Below the pieces are notes generated by a model that saw only the letters and a list, made by a program, of their open reading frames with translations, did no database searches and was not told the DNA's origin. From contig VNKQ01000010.1 in NCBI GenBank assembly GCA_016508695.1, forward strand, positions 310,001-374,000: a DNA stretch of 64,000 nt. Direction: 5' to 3'. Origin of the DNA: Hyphodiscus hymeniophilus. Taxonomy: Eukaryota > Ascomycota > Leotiomycetes > Helotiales > Hyphodiscaceae. Below are positions 11,284 through 23,363 of the stretch, in pieces. The position numbers and the translations under genes were made by a program. Each line of letters opens with the position of its first letter. The first letter of the stretch is position 1.

Positions 11284-14200
11284 GATGGCTGTGGAGTTGA
11301 ATGCTTGCTTTGCCAGGTGACAGTGACGACGTGGAGAGCTGCAAAGTCAATACGGGATTTGGCGTTCGGGGACTAGGTCCGACGTATGCGAGGGCAGCAG
11401 AAACTCAAGCACTAGTAATAGAGTTGGTGTCAGGAAGTCTTGCAGCGAGGGGGATGTATCAGAGTGTTGATGACGAATGAGTGCGAGTTGAGGTACCGAG
11501 TCGATGCGTTACTTGTTTTCAAGCAATGGTCGCACTGTCAAAGGAGGATTACTTTTGAGATAAAGCGTGCTTTATATCCAAGCTGCGCATCAAGGAGGCA
11601 TTCTTATAACAGCCCTTCATCCGCTCCGCCCTGTTGTTGAGTATAACCAGCATTCAAGAGTCATTTGAATCAGCCCCATCATGTGAGAAGGCAACTCTGC
11701 TTCCAGGGATCGGTTTCAAGATGTACCTATCGTAAGTGATAGACCCGCCTCACCACATTCTATGAAGCCACTGAGCTTCGATCTCGATTGAGGCTCGTTG
11801 ATCTCGCCAGTTTGCTTGCCATCACTGGTCGTGGAGTCGAGATCCAAGCACTGATGAGGCTTCTGTGTAACAAATAGAACAGGATTGGTTTGCTCCACGT
11901 TTCATGAGCTATGAGGAAGAAAGCCGAACGTGGCGATGTGAGAACGTGATGGGAAGGCAATCAAGGTCCTGCCGCCTGGGTCTCACAACTCACTTGACGT
12001 CTCCAAGGCACGGCCGGTCTCACGTACCCGCTTCATCATGATATGGCTGTATGGAACAAACGCAGGTACTCAATAGAAGCTTGGCATCTTGGGAAACTAC
12101 TTCGAAATTGAGAAAGGGAGTCGATTGTCTGAATAAACAGTCAAACGGAATCAAAGAATGGGATTTGTCGCCAAGGATGCCGTCGGTTTGCTCCAGCTCC
12201 AAAGTTGTGACAGATTTTGTTGGACGCCCTTCAGGCGATACATGCAGGCTAATTCCGAGGCCCTCGAGCCGTTGATGACCTTGCAAATCGAGTCGCCGTC
12301 CATACTATTAGCGATCCGATGAGTAGTTGTATACTCCGTTGGACGGTTGGAGAGAGTTGCTCTCTATATTCTATCATCAAGAGCTTCTGGAAGGATCAAC
12401 AACGCCGGGGCCTTCGTGCAGCAACCGCGGCTCGGGCCCTGTGGATGGGTGCCAGGGTGAACGGCGAGGCCAAGCCAATTTCAGGACCCTTGCTCACTCG
12501 ATGGTTTCGCGTAAAGTTCGTGATTTCTGGATCTCTTCACCGCCAATTCAATGCTCCGTCCTCGTACCATTGTATACCGTCCGCAGAACGAAGGATTGAG
12601 GGGGGCCGTGTCTTTCGCTACCTCTCTACCTCCGTATGATTGACGGTGGCTAGGCGAGAGGAGGCGAGAGGGGGCAGGCCGCATACTTGAAGGCCAAGTG
12701 CGCTTGGAGCGTTGGAGCTGAGATGATTGCTTGATGTGCTGGCACCACAGCATCAGCCTCTAAATTCAGGAGGTTGGGCCAGTGTCAGAAAAAGACGTTG
12801 AAATATCGTTGGCGATGACGCTGGATGTATCTCTGTACTTCTGCCACTCTTCGCAGCATACCTCTTTGTACATCTCCATTGGCGACTGGAGGCTTTGAAG
12901 ATGCTCGGGTTGACATGGCTCGTGTGTGGTCGTCGACCAGTAGCAGCGGTGAAGTGCGCTTTAGCCCTACCAGCAGCTCCAACCTGCATGAACTGTGCAT
13001 TCCCTCGGCGATTCCACCATCCCAACCTGATATCTAGTTGCAAAAATGCGCCCCTTTACCAAGATGGTTCACATCAACGGCGACAGCGCATTCAGAGACT
13101 CATGGTGTCCAAGACGTAGGGGAAAGCCACCGACTGAGATGTCTCCGACTAGTAGTAGATAGTGGATATGCTCTCCAATGTCCACCCAATGGATCCTTGA
13201 GGCACCAAGGCCAGAATCGCCATCGCGCTGCAAGATACGTGGCAGCGCAGATAAAACCAACGCCAGCATATGCACCTCCCTCGGTCGTACGTCCATGGTG
13301 CAGCATCGCGGTAGAGAATAAAGTGGTCCGCAGGTCCCAGCAATTGTTTAGAAACTTCTTCTGCTTTTCTTCCTGTATTCTGGCTGCTCCTGATCTCCTA
13401 CAATAAATCCTGTTGTCTCGCGCTTTGTTGTATCCAGAATCCGACGCGTCGCCGTCTCTACGCTCGTTCTCCGCGGGCCAGCAAGCCCTCAACTGTCCGC
13501 ACCGCCAGCAGCTCAATTGGTGTCGCATCTTGTTCAATTGAGTATTTCTAGCTTCGCTCGCCCAGTCCGATTGAGCGCCGCCGCTACACTTCGAGCTCCC
13601 TTGCAACGCTGTCGACCCCGAAGTCAGGTTTCAGGATCTGTTTGTACTTTCACCGCCTTTTACGCAAGCCTCTACAGTCTCAGGCGTACCTTGCCCTCCG
13701 AAAGAGTCGAAATGCTTTGCGCGCGTTCCAATTCATCGTTCGAAGGTTTAAAGGGTTCGCGGCGACTATCTTGCTGCTAAAATAAAAGTGGCTGTGGCCT
13801 CCAATCGCCAGTTATTGGCTCACAGGTCACTGCCAGTCCGCGCCTGAGGTCCGTCTGTAATATAGTGGTCAGTGACACTCAATTGGATGACAGAAGCCTG
13901 TCGTCGTTGCTCCGTGACGTTTATTGTTCATCCAGAGTTCCGGTTCTGACATTTTTGCAGTATAGTTTGAGTGCTTGAGCTCTCCTTCTTCTCATACTGG
14001 AGGGCGCCCACCACGCAGCTATTGGCGTCCTGGACGAGTGTAGCGTTCTTACCGACATCTTATTAATACTAAGTCACCGGGTGGCCAATATTCTTATCCT
14101 AGGCCATCGTCTGTGTGTTGGAAGTGGTGGAGGAAGAGTGACGACGTCCGGCATATCAGTACACGGCGGCGATACTCAGCATCGAGGCACCAAAGCATTG

Positions 14201-14461
14201 ATATTTCTTTCTGGCATCACCACTCATAATACGAAGGAGTGTGCTCAGCTCTGAAAGTGAGTTGAACTGTCTTTCACTCCTTCACTCCATCAATCGGTCA
14301 TCCTTGCCAAACCATCAATCCTCTCACATCTTTTGGCCCTTCCTTCGGCAAGAATATCTCTTAAGATCCAACAGCGGCAGTGAGATCTTCTCAGAACTGG
14401 CGACCGGAATGAAAATGTGACTGACTGTTCAACAGGCCCTGCGCATCGTTTTTCACTTCCA
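11284..14461. other. Gene-poor sequence, about 3.2 kb
   Basis: I see no supportable gene. Several overlapping open frames on both strands (12319-13606) have GC-rich composition but no family motif, consistent start or splice structure. The last 200 bp are the pyrimidine-rich leader and promoter of the 14-3-3-like gene. Confidence 0.45.
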
Positions 14462-15518
14462 ATGGCTTCTTCCGAGGTTGATATGAAATTCCTCGGAACA
14501 TTTGCTGTAAGTATTACCCTTTCCTAGATGGCTATATAAGTCGCCGCGCTTCCCTTTTATGGGACATATACCTTGAATCTTAGTTCGCTGACGTAAAACC
14601 CAGGAAAACATCCACCAAGACCACCCGTTCCTCTCCAAGAGCTTATTTCAAATCTTCGGAAACATGGTCATGCTATCCGAAAAAGTTATCAAAGCTCGCA
14701 AACTCCGAAGACTGGATACAACTCGAGACACGAAGTCAACTGATCTGTACTGTCGCATTATCTGGTACGCCCGCGAAGGCCTCGTCTTACTGGAACAATA
14801 CGTCCTGCCTATGGTCAACAACTACGGCGAATTGAAAGTCCTCACCTACAAGTTACGTGCTAGCTATTATCATCTCTACGTTCTTTTTCACAATAATCCA
14901 AGCATCAGTCTCAAGTCTGGTCAGGTCCGAACGCCACCTGGTCTCAAGTCTCCACGCTCCACGGTAGACAAGGGGAAGGGTGTTGACCGCGGCTCACCTG
15001 AACCCTACAGACCGAGTTCGGTGCAACCAACACACCATCTGGAAGGTGGGCCTGTGGGAGGACCTCCGGGAATCTCATCCCCACCACGTGAGTTTGCCGC
15101 TAGCTTTCTGGTTCCTGCCCACGACTACCGCCCTCTCGCGCTCGCCTGCTTTGAAGAAGCTTCCGCATTGGCCGAGCGGCATCTATGGGGCAGCCACCCC
15201 CTGCGCCTCTCCGTGAAGGTCGAGTTCGCTGCTTTCTTGTACGATTGTATGCATGAGAGGGACAGTTCGCGACAACTGGCCAAGACGACCATTGCAGAGG
15301 TCTACAATGCGCAGGAGGGAATGGACGACGATATGTTCGAGGATGCAGCGGAGCTAGTGGGGATTCTGGGACGAATGATGAAACGAGGTTTGGGATCCGA
15401 CAAGTCTAGTAGTACGCCCGGCGTCGGTAGTTCTGGGACGAGATATACGCCTCCGAAGGCCGGTGGAGGATCGATACGAGATGCTGTTCCAAGTTCGGGG
15501 ATGGATAATCCGATATGA
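14462..15518 (+). CDS. Divergent 14-3-3 domain protein with an internal insertion
   Basis: 14-3-3 proteins are dimeric adaptors that bind phosphoserine/threonine motifs. Exons 14462-14506 and 14604-15518 give 319 residues; the GTAAGT donor and AACCCAG acceptor keep the frame. The N-terminal half reads SEKVIKARKLRRLD and IWYAREGLVLLEQYVLP, related to helices 3-5. The C-terminal half is clearer: YRPLALACFEEASALAERHL, then HPLRLSVKVEFAAFLYDCMH and AKTTIAEVYNAQEG, matching the helix 7-9 region that lines the phosphopeptide groove. Between them lies a Pro/Ser/Gly-rich insertion of about 65 residues (roughly 108-172 of the product) absent from canonical 14-3-3s. A low-complexity tail follows. It is longer and more divergent than the two housekeeping fungal 14-3-3s, so it is probably a third, specialised member. 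Partner and pathway unknown. Confidence 0.8.
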
Positions 15519-16767
15519 ATGTTGTCACAACAGCATACACGGTGCATCCCTTATGCTGGTTGGAACATTCTTGCATGATGTTGGATGGTACTTAATTTGG
15601 GATGGTCGGCATGATGATACCGATCTTACTATTGCATCGATCTAACAATCGCATCGAAGCGTATCTTCTCATTCTTGAGAAGAGCTATCATTGCATCTAT
15701 TTCATCAGAGGATTTAAAGCATTCGCATCGGCGGCGTTACATATCATATACAATGTACAATACGAGGCAGTAAAGGGCATTTAGTGGTCATTTGAAGCCT
15801 GACTGCCAAAGACGGCAGCTGTGATAGGAATTAATTTAACGGAATTCTAATATTTCTTTCAGGGTGAGCCCGAAGGATGACTGCCCTTGCGGCTGGAAGT
15901 GCGGCTCTTGCAATGAGATTATGGGCGGAAATGAAGCCATGGCTCCAACGGTCACCGAGAGAATCGATCCCTTGGGCTTGCCGCTTGCCGTATGACCCGA
16001 CCTATACTCGACAGCGAAAGATGAATCGGCATTGATGCTATTGTCGACAGAGAAAGTAACGACAGCAACACCAAGCCTAAACCAATAACTATACTTGGGT
16101 AGGTTATATGGGGAGGGAGAGTAAGGGGAGGTTCCCAATGAGCAAGGCGCAATAGGATGATCTACTTTCCAAATCCCTCTCCTCCAGACTGATATCTTCT
16201 TCTATCTCTTGGGCGTGGCTGATGTTTCGTTCGTTTCCTCAAGTCTTGAATCTTTTATAGCTTCAAGAACCTTTATTGAACCTAATTTCCCTCAATCCTT
16301 GTCTCATAAATCTTCCTAAATCCCAAAGCCAGAAGTAAGTAAGCACTGCAATACATACAGTCGGGCGACATTAACTTGTCGAGCCTTACCTGGTTGTCGG
16401 ACGACATGTTACCATGTCGACATCCCATCCACCAATTCAAAAAATCCCAATGTCCATCTCAGAACAATGCCAACCAGTCTTTGCCTCTCAAAAGCCAATA
16501 ACACTCACCTATAAGATTCGATACTCTGCAATCTCTTGCTTGAAGACGTGTGAGTGAACAGTATTATAGCCTCGCGTTGGACAATTCGGATTAATTCGGA
16601 GAAAAGGCGGAGGTATTTATACTCTACCGTTGATACTGCGAAACAGAAATTCTGTGTGGGACGAAGGGGCAGGATCAGTGTTTCATTGGATTCATCTGCT
16701 AATACCTAACCTAACTTCATTCCATCCCCACAGGTTCCACCCTCCCGTGGCTTCCGTGAGATACAAA
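15519..16767. other. Convergent intergenic region
   Basis: This lies between the 3' ends of the 14-3-3-like and Myb-like genes. Short frames only (for example 15836-16138 minus). No RNA gene or repeat was recognised. Confidence 0.5.
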
Positions 16768-17991
16768 TCAAGCAGCGCCATCCTCTCGGAACTTGCTCTC
16801 AATCAACTCGGCAGTGATCATACGTCCAGTCCAGTTGAAGAATCCAGCTTGAATCTGCAACCACTTATGCTCTCTGTACTGCGTCTCCAGAACCTCCAAG
16901 ACCTCGCAGTCATCCTTGGACCAGACATCGTTGGACCGGAGCATTCCACGAGGATGATTTCGCTGCTGCGATGTTTCGTTCGACTTATAGCTCCAACCTT
17001 CCTCGCCCGCTCGATACTGCTTTTCACCGCCGCCATTCTCACCACTCACTCCATTGGCGCCGTTTCCGCTCTTCATGCCTTCAATATCGTTTTGACCGTG
17101 ATTTTGATGCTTCTCGGGCTCAGTGGCAGGTGCGTCCATGAACAGATCACCGAACGATAGATTTCCGCCATCATTTCCTGCGTTGTCCCACTCCATTGAT
17201 TCGCCGACCCAAGCACCTGGTGCGCTGCTGCTTGTATCGTTCCCTCCACCGCCACCACGCTGCTCCTCTCCAGCCTTTTGTGCCTCCTCTGCCGCCTTCT
17301 GCGACTCCTCTCCCTCCTTCTGCAGCTCCTTGTACCGATGTTTACACTCGCCCTGATGATGAGCGACCTCTGCTGCGATTTCCTTCCAGGGTTTATTGCT
17401 TTCCTTCATCTCCTTGAGTTTGGAAAGTTGTGCGTCGGTCCAAGCACCACTGCCTCCTCCACTGTCGTTCTTCTTAGGCTCCTCGGTCTTCTTTTCCTCT
17501 GGTTTCTTGTCCGAGCCTTCGCCGGCCTTGGCTTTATCTCCTCCTTCGTCGTTTTTCTCCCCTTTATCGCCATCCTCCTTGCCGCAAGTCTTGCAGGTTT
17601 TCTTCTTCTCCTTGCCCTTTTCCTTCTCGCCCTCGCCATCCTTCTTCTTCTCCTCGCTGTCCTTCTTCTCTTCTCTCTTCTCTTCTTTTTTCTCTTCTTT
17701 CTTGGTTCCACTGTCACCTTCCTTCTTCTTGTCTTTCTTGGCTTTCTCAACCTCCTTCACAACAACCTCATTGTCGCTCTAGAATGGAAGTCCTGTTAGA
17801 GCATTGTAGAAATCATGAGCATCATGGGGAGAACATACACTGTCATCATATTTGATGATGACTCTCCGACCTGAGATTCGACGGCGTCCAGTCTCGCTGT
17901 CAGTCGAAGTGAGGGAGACGAAGGAGCCACCCAGAACCCAGTTGGTGAAAGAGACAGAGACCTTACGGTCTAGAGTTCTCGATGAAGGCAT
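16768..17991 (-). CDS. Myb/SANT-like protein with a long Lys/Glu-rich arm
   Basis: Exons 17991-17839 and 17778-16768 give 387 residues, spliced in phase 0 with a GTATGT donor and TTCTAG acceptor. Residues 1-50 form a compact segment (KVSVSFTNWVLGGSF) with basic residues. Residues of about 55-150 are almost only K, E, D and G, broken by KTCKTCGKE, which has a single CxxC pair. A Myb/SANT-like helix triplet follows (GAWTDAQLSKLKEMKESNKP, then WKEIAAEVAHHQGECKHRY). Near the C-terminus a second Myb-like unit reads WSKDDCEVLEVLETQYREHK. The low-complexity arm explains the long open frames on the opposite strand, which are not genes. A nuclear, chromatin- or DNA-associated role is inferred from the SANT-like units; I do not recognise an ortholog with known function. 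Confidence 0.75.
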
Positions 17992-20685
17992 GTCTGCAAA
18001 GTGCGAGATTGTGCAAGATTGGTAGTTAGGAAGCTTCAGTGCTTTATGTCTGGGAAGAAGCGAATTTGGGTATGCTTGGGGTACATAGCAGTTGAGGTTG
18101 TAAGATGAAGAGTTGCGTGGAAGTGAATTTGACTAATATCGAATGTGGCAATAAGTTCGGATCGTGCAAAGGTGAATTGTTGAGGTTCCTGTGTCGACTT
18201 CACTTTGCTACCACGTGTGTAAACATGAGTCCTAGCATCCGAATAACTACAAATATTTGAGAGATTTGGATCAATCCTAGAGCCCCGAAACGAACACGAG
18301 CAAAGCATCTCTTGGATACCCAGAGCAATAGCATTGGTAGGGCATATATAGATGTATCTGAGAATGTATACACATCCGAATGATTCAAAAACTTTGAAGG
18401 ATTGGGATCTGGTGGAACATGAACTATAACAGGAGCAATCTTGTGACCTTTCTAGACAAGGATATTGGCATCCTTGCTAAGAGGAGGAGCCATAAGCCGG
18501 AGAGGACATCATTGGGATACTGAGCGAGTTGGGACGCCTCACAAGTCAGGACGCTGGTACTTTACCCCTTCATTCGCCATGCCTCGTGCAGCTACATTCA
18601 CCGACCTATTCAATAAGAAATCTAAGACTTGGAACACATATCTTAGACTTAGGCGAACGTCGTGATCGTGACAGAGACACGTGCTGTTGACAGAGCCACG
18701 TGCTGTTGACAGTCGCGAGTCACGAGACAGCAACATGTCAGGAGACATTCACGTGTGTTGCTCAACAGTCACGTGTGTTGAGACAGCGCTCCTGTTGACT
18801 GCAGAAAATTCCCCATAGTCGATCGATTATCATTAACAAAGAAAATGACGAAAGAAGCCATGCAAAGATTTGCACCATATTAGACGTAGGATCCCTGGTG
18901 ACAGATCGAGATGAGATTCTGCTAGGTAATCGATGAGTCTTGAAGTTGATGAAGAGCGATTGCTGTGCGAGGTATTGTTTACATACTATTTTGAATTTCT
19001 TTCCGGCACTAGTAGCCAGTACGTTCTTTCAAGCCCTCCAAAGTATCCTCTTTGGATGGTGACTTGCTTGGTGCTGGTTCCATGCGAGTATCCTAATCGC
19101 TGAAACTAAATGAATGATTTGGCTCGAGGTAAGTGTTTTCAGTTGGGAACAGCAATGAACTCAGCTCGCTCAATGCCCACGGCTTCCCGATCGATCACAG
19201 CTTGTGAACGATTGAGATCTTTGTGGCAATAGCTGGGAGCACCTAAAAAGGAAATGGTACCCCTCTCAGATTTCTAAATGGAGAATTCTCCAGATCGCCA
19301 CCTGCCTAACAAAGCATGAAACGCTGACAGTGGAAACAGATATCGGTGATCAAATGCCATGTTCAAACCATAAGCAAATGGATTTCCCATGCTCTCATGG
19401 CGGGTGGCGAAGATCTTCAGAGATATCCAAATGCGGGGTTGCTCAGCCATCGGCCCATCACCACGCCGTCTCCAACATCTAAATATATATCCAATGTATG
19501 GAGTAACAAGCAAATGCATATCCATATGCAGTACAACATCTCAGGGAGGCAAATCTCGCTGCTCTTATCTTGCAATTGGCTCTGTTAAGCGAAGACATTT
19601 GACCGTTCAGGGGTAAGACGCCTATCGACCGAAAGGGTTCTGTCCTCATATGAACCAATTAGAGAGATATGCAAGCCCCCTGGCCCCTATCTCGGCTTGA
19701 GTTCAACAGTCGTCTGCCGCCTGGGGACCTGCAGGAAGTTGTGGCCTTGGCCTTGCAATGATGAAATGCCACTCCACCGACTGCTGGAAGTCGATAATAA
19801 GAAAGGGCCTGCAGTTGCAGCTGTGGCGGGAAACGACGTCTCTATTGTGCTGCGCCTCTCGATGCGACTTGTGTTTCATTGTAAAGTGCTGTCTTTGTAC
19901 TTGGTGGCACCAGTTTCAGCGACGCAGTGGGAAAGACATAGACGATATCGAAACCCAATAGACAAGACTTTGATAGTTGAGGTTCTAAGTGCCCATGCAG
20001 TGCACTGTGCAGGCGTGAGAGGCGGAAGCATGTTGCGGCAGTGACGTTGGGGCTAAGGAAAGATCCTTGACTTGTGGGAAAAACCAGTTCTGCAAGTGTC
20101 AGAGACAGAGAGAGAGATTGAGGAGCAGCAGCATCGACATCATAGTTACATTGGAAATTAGAAGACCGGCTAATAACATACTATCCTATCTTGTCAATAA
20201 GTGAACTCTCGTGACTTGCTCACATAAGTCCGACCTGAGTCTACCTAGGCCAGGTCCTTCTCTCTCTCCATGATATCGTAGCTTTGTCTTTTCGCAGACA
20301 AACCAGTCCAGTACACTCCTTTTGCCTCAAATGCACGGTTAGGACTTCAATCACTCTTGCTTCAGATATTTGAAACTATCCCCCCCGCAAGTGGTTCTCC
20401 AGTTTTCATCTTCACTGCATTGGCGGTGTGGTTGGCGTGGACTTGCTTGCTTGCCTTGATTTACAACAAGGTCACCGTAGCAATCGTCTCTCCTCACCAC
20501 CCATAGAATTCAGGTTCCCCTTGGCAGATTTCACCAACGCGACGACAACTTCTAAATACATTCGTTTGACTAGCGACCACAACACCATTCGTGAACCAAC
20601 TCCCTCATCTCAGATCATCCGCCAACACGGCAGACATACTCAGACTGGGTTCAAGGTGTCTGTAATCACTGAACCATCGCCAGAC
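17992..20685. other. Long divergent intergenic region upstream of the Myb-like gene and SMI1
   Basis: About 2.7 kb without a supported gene. It holds the promoters of both flanking genes and a cluster of CACGTG repeats (18678-18775). The last 400 bp are CT-rich and probably contain the SMI1 5' leader. Open frames at 19274-19616 and 19697-20044 lack family features. Confidence 0.5.
18678..18798. repeat. Cluster of four CACGTG motifs in short direct repeats
   Basis: CACGTG occurs at 18678, 18697, 18750 and 18770. The first two sit in tandem copies of a 16 bp unit, CACGTGCTGTTGACAG, 19 bp apart. The last two share TCACGTGTGTTG, 20 bp apart. CTGTTGAC recurs at about 18791. CACGTG is the core site of several bHLH regulators (Cbf1/Pho4 type). 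The spacing of about two helical turns would place bound dimers on the same face. A role in expression of the Myb-like gene (start 17991) is a guess. Confidence 0.6.
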
Positions 20686-22585
20686 ATGGCGAAGTAAGTC
20701 TTTCCCCTTTCCTGGCGCAGTCATTTTTCAGCAACCCGTCGATTCGAATTGCAACGAAGGCTACTGACTCTCATTCTCCCTACAGTATCGGCTCTGCCTT
20801 TCGCGCGTTCTGGCATACGATGACCAGTTACGACCGACGTATGTTCACCACTAGCATCCGAACAACATCATCCCCTGACAAGTAAACAGATTCATCTTAC
20901 GACTCCCCGTACAAAACAGGACAACATGTACCCCTCCCACAAAGCCGACACGCCACTCTAACATCGGTCGCTACAACTGCTTCAGAATCCCGCGCCGATG
21001 TTTCCTCTCCATACTTCGAAGATGCAGGACGGTATTCGACCTCCGGTCTCAATGGGGGCGCTTACCCTGGATCTCCCCTCGGCCACCCGCAAAGTCCTGC
21101 ACCCCACTCCCCGTACTCCCCTGGTATGAGATCAACCGCTGCGCTGTCGAGATCAAACACAAACGAGAACTTCGAAAACGCTGCCCCTGGTGAGATTCAA
21201 TTACAACCATTCCAAGAAGGTCTCCCACCACCTCCTCCTGTGGGCCACTCCTGGAAGCGAATTGATCGATGGGCGGAAGAAAATTATGGCGAATTGTGGG
21301 ACCAACTCTGCGAAGGCTGTACAAGCAACGATTTGAACGAGCTGGAACACCAATTGGACTGCTCCCTCCCAATGGAAGTGCGCGAGTCATTGCAATGTCA
21401 CGATGGACAGGAGCGAGGTGGCATTCCAACTGGAATCATCTTTGGCTGCATGCTGCTGGATTGTGAGGAGATTGTGCAGGAATGGGAGAACTGGAAGAAG
21501 GTCAATTCGGAATACCTCACAGAACCAGTTGATTTCAAGCCCTCTATGCCTTTGAAAGCTCTCGGCGGTAGCTCGTCCTCATCTTCAAGACCTCAACCAC
21601 AATCCTCAAACAATCCCTTGTGGAGACAAGAACTGTTGGCTCGCCAGGACTCGCAACCTTCTGGTGCAATTCAAAAAGTGTACGCACATCCTTCCTGGAT
21701 TCCTTTGGTTCGAGATTGGGGCGGAAACAACTTGGCTGTTGATTTGGCACCTGGTCCAACTGGAAAATGGGGCCAAATCATTCTCTTCGGTCGAGATTAT
21801 GACTGCAAGTATGTTGTTGCACGATCGTGGTCTGCTTTGATGGCGACTGTTGCAGACGATTTGAACAGCGGCAAGTGGTTCGTGGACGATGATACCAATG
21901 AGCTTAAGCTGCGTGAATTCAAGACGAGCAATGTTGAGCCTGGATACTTTGACATTCTGAGATGGAGAATGGACCAGAAGTATGGTCGTAAGCAAACAAG
22001 ACGCCGGTCTGCACCCCCTCCCAATGGTAACGCCTCTGGATCGCCTGCTGGATCACCATATGCGAGTCCGACAACTGAAGTTGGAGGGGAGCCTCGAGGC
22101 CGGTCTATGCAGCGGTTCAGTGGAGCTTCGCCGGTTTCGAGTCCAAATCGACCAAACTATGGAAAGTCAAGTCCTCTAGCTAGGGTTCAAGAGGAAGGTT
22201 CAGCACCGATCAAAGTCCACACAAACGGCATCAAGCCAGAGAAACTTGTTGAAGTAAGTGCTCTCTGATTCTGGGAAAGTTATTACGATTATGTTCTGCG
22301 TGTTCGCCTAGCTCTGCCTCGAAAGCAGAGAACTCCAGAGACCTTTTCATAACCTCATAGCTTTATATCAAGCAATACTGACTCTTGCAGGTTGAGACTC
22401 CGAGACCCAGTGAAGACCAGGTGACGACAAAGACCGTGGATGCGATGCTCGAGGCAGTCACATTGGACGACAACAAGGAGAACGCAAAGGCCGGCAATTC
22501 CGCAATGCCACTAAAAATTGTGACCGGAGAGCCAAAGAAGGCAAGCGTCGAGGATGATACAACAATGAAGACGATCGAGATATAA
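20686..22585 (+). CDS. SMI1: Smi1/Knr4 cell-wall assembly regulator
   Basis: Smi1/Knr4 links cell-wall integrity (PKC-Slt2) and calcineurin signalling and influences chitin and glucan synthesis. Exons are 20686-20693 (only 8 nt), 20786-20838, 20890-22253 and 22391-22585, giving 539 residues. The spliced start reads MANIGSAFRAFWHTMTSYDR, the conserved opening of fungal Knr4 proteins, which decides the start and the tiny first exon. A flexible Ser/Pro region follows. Then comes the SUKH-type globular core: SWKRIDRWAEENYGELWDQL, YAHPSWIPLVRDWGGNNLAV and LAPGPTGKWGQIILFGRDYD. The C-terminus is disordered (SPAGSPYASP repeats) and acidic. VPS68 follows in tandem, without evident functional link. 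Strong family match. Confidence 0.92.
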
Positions 22586-23363
22586 ATTCCCGTTTCAGTA
22601 TTCACGCATTCGACATGGAAACAAGGCGTATTCGGCGCTACTTGAGTTTTCTCTGTTGAGAAGACCTGCTATAATAGGCTGCATTGGAGAGGTTATGTCA
22701 CTTCATCGACTCTCGTAAAATACGAAAACGTGCTCATAAGGCGTGTTACGAAGCCGGCATCCGCAAATATCCAACGAGGCCAGCGGAGCTGGATCTTGTT
22801 CTTGCAGCGTACACGATTCTCTGCTGGTCTAGATGGTAGCTTGTTTGTACAATTATACTGCGCATGCAGTTGTTTGGTTTCTTTTTCCGTTACTTCCTAT
22901 TGAGTGGCGCTGATGCGACGCGGCTTGATAAACGCTGCGTTGGATGGATGATGGCTGATGAGAGACCCAAACTGTATATGATGAGGGAAGAACTGCTTTG
23001 CTGTCTGCAATCGGGGCGTAACTGGTTGATAGTAATACAGATTACTACTGAATACAATGAATGCAGCATATTTTTCAACGCTTGGAGTTCTGAATAAAGT
23101 TTCAATAGATATCAAGTAGTTATGAGTATGAAGCTTTGTAACGTGACCTCTTTAGCGCGGGCCACATCGTCCTCAGCCGCGCAAGCTGATGAGAGCTCTA
23201 CCACAGCTCTCTGACAACGTTAACTCGATCCCATTCCGACACGACCGTCTCTTCATACGTTAGCGATAGGAAAGATTCAGGGACTATTCTTGCTACCCTT
23301 CGTCGACTGGAACGGATACGTCATTGGGCGAACACACAGCAAATAGAAGCACGCAGAGTCAAG
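22586..23363. other. Intergenic region between SMI1 and VPS68
   Basis: This holds the SMI1 3' end and the VPS68 promoter. Open frames at 22864-23115 on both strands are short and featureless. Confidence 0.5.

Noticed and set aside
12319..13606. Several overlapping frames of 90-168 codons on both strands
   Set aside because: No motif, no consistent start or splice pattern; they are expected by chance in GC-rich sequence.
17278..17799. Very hydrophobic 173-codon frame resembling a membrane protein
   Set aside because: It is the reverse strand of the Lys/Glu-rich arm of the Myb-like gene, where AAG/GAG codons read as Leu/Phe.
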